15,634 nucleotides of DNA, taken from positions 1 to 15,634 of the forward strand of contig VXNG01000053.1 of NCBI GenBank assembly GCA_009840695.1, written 5' to 3'. Of the stretch, positions 14,043-15,634 are shown in pieces; positions within the stretch are counted from its first letter, which is position 1, and each line of letters begins with the position of its first letter. The DNA comes from Acidimicrobiaceae bacterium. GTDB lineage: Bacteria > Actinomycetota > Acidimicrobiia > Acidimicrobiales > Aldehydirespiratoraceae. The position numbers were made by a program, and so were the translations under genes. The notes under the pieces are model-generated. The model did no database searches, was not told the origin of the DNA, and saw only the letters and a list, made by a program, of their open reading frames with translations.

Positions 14043-15634
14043 CTAGCCCGCGCCGGGGCGGCCGTGACACATCTTGTACTTCTTGCCGCTTCCGCAGGGG
14101 CACGGCTCGTTGCGCCCGACCTTCTCCAGCTCGCTCTTGACGACCGGCACCCGGTTCCGCGGCCGGTTCGGCACCGCCGCTCGGTTTGTGCCCGATGAAG
14201 CCGCTGCGGCCGCGGCCGGCTGCACAGCCGAGGCGCCGACCCCCGCCGGCGCCGGCGAGGCGGCCTCGCTCTTGCCGGCGGTCACGCCCACCAGGCGGGC
14301 GTCGTCCTCGGGCGCCTGCTCGGCCAGCTGGACGTGCATCACGTAGCGCACGAAGTCCAGGGCGATGCCGTCCATCATCTGCCCGAACATCTCGAAGCCC
14401 TCGCGCTGCCATTCGGTGGCGGGGTCCTTCTGCCCCATGGCCCGCAGGTGGATGCCCTCCCGCAGCAGGTCCATCTCGCGCAGGTGGGACCGCCACCTCT
14501 GGTCGATCAGGCGGAGCATCACCTGGCGCTCCACCTGGCGCATCACGTCTTCGCTGAGCTGCTCCTCCCGCTCGCCGTAGTGGTCCAGGGCAGCCCGGTT
14601 GACGACCTCGTACAACTCGTCGTGCGTGGCAACCGCCTCCAGCCGAGTCGTCTCCACCCCGCCGGGCCACAGCCCGGCCAGCTCCGTGGCCAACCCCTCA
14701 CGGTCCCACTCCTCGGCGTGCTCGGATTCGCAGTGGGTGGCAATGGCGGAGGCGACCGCCGCCTCCAGGTGCTCCAGAGCCTCCGACCGGAGGTCCGTCC
14801 CGTCGAGGATCTGGGAGCGGCGCTGGTAGATGACCTTGCGCTGCTCGTTCATCACCTCGTCGTACTTGAGGACGTTCTTGCGGGTCTCGGCGTTGCGCTG
14901 CTCGACGGTGTTCTGGGCCCGCTCGATGGCCTTGGTGACCATGCCCGCCTCGATGGGGACGTCCTCGGGCAGGGCCTTGTCCATCACCCAGTTCATGGCT
15001 CCGGTGGCGAACCGGCTCATCAGCTCGTCCTCGAGCGACAGGTAGAAGCGGCTCTCGCCCGGGTCGCCCTGGCGCCCGGAACGGCCCCTGAGCTGGTTGT
15101 CGATGCGGCGGCTCTCGTGGCGCTCGGTACCGAGCACGTACAGGCCTCCGAGCTCGAGCACCTCGTCGCGCTCGGCGTCGGTGGCCGCCTGATGCTTGGC
15201 CGTCAGCTCGGCTAGCCGTCGGGCCCCCTCCGGCGTCTCGGAGTCGAGAGACTCGGACCGGAGGTCACGCCGGGCCAAGCCCTCGGGGTTGCCGCCGAGC
15301 AGGATGTCGACGCCGCGCCCGGCCATGTTGGTGGCCACCGTCACCGAGCCGAGCCGGCCCGCCTGGGTCACGATCTCGGCCTCGCGGTGGTGCTGCTTGG
15401 CGTTCAACACCTCATGGGCGACGCCCTGCTTGTCGAGCAGGCGGGACAGCTTCTCGGACTTCTCGACCGAGACGGTTCCGACCAGCACCGGCTGGCCGCT
15501 CCCGTTGCGCTCGATGATGTCGTCGACGCAGGCTGCGAACTTGGCGTCCTCGGTCTTGTAGATCAGGTCGGCCCGGTCACCGCGGATCATCGGCCGGTGG
15601 GTGGGCACGCCCACCACGTGCAGTCCGTAGGTGG
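14043..15634 (-). CDS. secA: Preprotein translocase ATPase SecA, C-terminal part (cut by the window edge)
   Basis: The ATP-driven motor that pushes precursors through SecYEG. The frame stays open to the window end, so the N-terminal DEAD motor lies outside. Visible, in order: NBD2 (RPMIRGDRADLIYKTEDAKF, TVATNMAGRGVDILLGGNPE, and VLGTERHESRRIDNQLRGRSGRQGDPGESRFYLSLEDELM), the helical scaffold and wing region (AQNTVEQRNAETRKNVLKYDEVMNEQRKVIYQRR), the IRA1-like helices (LRLIDQRWRSHLREMDLLREGIHLRAMGQKDP), an Ala/Pro-rich linker, and a zinc tail PCPCGSGKKYKMCHG that binds SecB or ribosomes in other species. The common GRGTDI motif reads GRGVDI. It is the first visible gene of the run into prfB, ftsE and ftsX. 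Confidence 0.97.
   Translation of the reverse strand, partial: TYGLHVVGVPTHRPMIRGDRADLIYKTEDAKFAACVDDIIERNGSGQPVLVGTVSVEKSEKLSRLLDKQGVAHEVLNAKQHHREAEIVTQAGRLGSVTVATNMAGRGVDILLGGNPEGLARRDLRSESLDSETPEGARRLAELTAKHQAATDAERDEVLELGGLYVLGTERHESRRIDNQLRGRSGRQGDPGESRFYLSLEDELMSRFATGAMNWVMDKALPEDVPIEAGMVTKAIERAQNTVEQRNAETRKNVLKYDEVMNEQRKVIYQRRSQILDGTDLRSEALEHLEAAVASAIATHCESEHAEEWDREGLATELAGLWPGGVETTRLEAVATHDELYEVVNRAALDHYGEREEQLSEDVMRQVERQVMLRLIDQRWRSHLREMDLLREGIHLRAMGQKDPATEWQREGFEMFGQMMDGIALDFVRYVMHVQLAEQAPEDDARLVGVTAGKSEAASPAPAGVGASAVQPAAAAAASSGTNRAAVPNRPRNRVPVVKSELEKVGRNEPCPCGSGKKYKMCHGRPGAG

Noticed and set aside
13020..15215. Long plus-strand reading frames of 392 and 293 codons opposite prfB and secA
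   Set aside because: Antisense shadows of highly conserved genes; the protein sequences are Leu/Val/His-rich without domains.
1..15634. CRISPR arrays, tRNA/rRNA genes, insertion sequences, phage or integrase genes
   Set aside because: No spaced repeat array, no recognisable RNA gene and no transposase or recombinase-like protein was found on either strand; the only repeats are the short ones at the ftsE junctions and the regulatory boxes.

Overview
The window is GC-rich bacterial chromosome, roughly two-thirds G+C by eye, densely packed and with no gene-free stretch over 300 bases. The secA-prfB-ftsE-ftsX order, GTG starts, possible leaderless promoters, a likely F420-type flavin oxidoreductase and CoA-type oxidative genes suggest a high-GC actinobacterium, perhaps of the Acidimicrobiia kind. 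That placement is an inference; no rRNA or other phylogenetic marker was compared.

Left part (1-2227, plus strand): the 3' part of a BCCT-family betaine carrier, followed 31 bases later by a ProX-like glycine-betaine binding protein with an N-terminal membrane segment. A strong hairpin closes this pair. No ABC permease or ATPase gene is visible. From 2228 to 5473 come a phosphotransferase-fold protein (minus), a luciferase-like oxidoreductase (plus), and a TetR regulator (minus) that converges on the oxidoreductase and appears to carry a one-base frameshift near its 3' end. A PrmA-like methyltransferase and an excisionase-type HTH protein (an antitoxin-like gene without its usual toxin) follow, both on the minus strand.

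Middle part (6854-11133): a 172-base, relatively AT-rich divergent control region, then a zinc alcohol dehydrogenase and an acyl-CoA dehydrogenase on the plus strand. Each of these two has a TANNNT box 6-7 bases before a GTG start, which suggests leaderless transcripts. Next is a divergent Lrp/AsnC regulator and alanine dehydrogenase pair. Their shared spacer holds two similar 22-base boxes 61 bases apart, probable regulator sites.

Right part (11169-15634, minus strand): secA (C-terminal part), prfB, ftsE and ftsX in one apparent operon for protein export, translation termination and cell division. The two junctions inside prfB-ftsE-ftsX are the most unusual feature of the window. Between prfB and ftsE two tiny reading frames link stop to start in an unbroken overlapping chain. 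Between ftsE and ftsX a 36-base tandem repeat makes two short in-frame copies of the ftsX start, each closed by a TAG. In both junctions the mini-frame nearest the gene begins with nearly the same residues as that gene (MSKME before MIKME; MFSF before MFSF). This may be repeat-driven duplication of gene starts, or a translational-coupling ladder.
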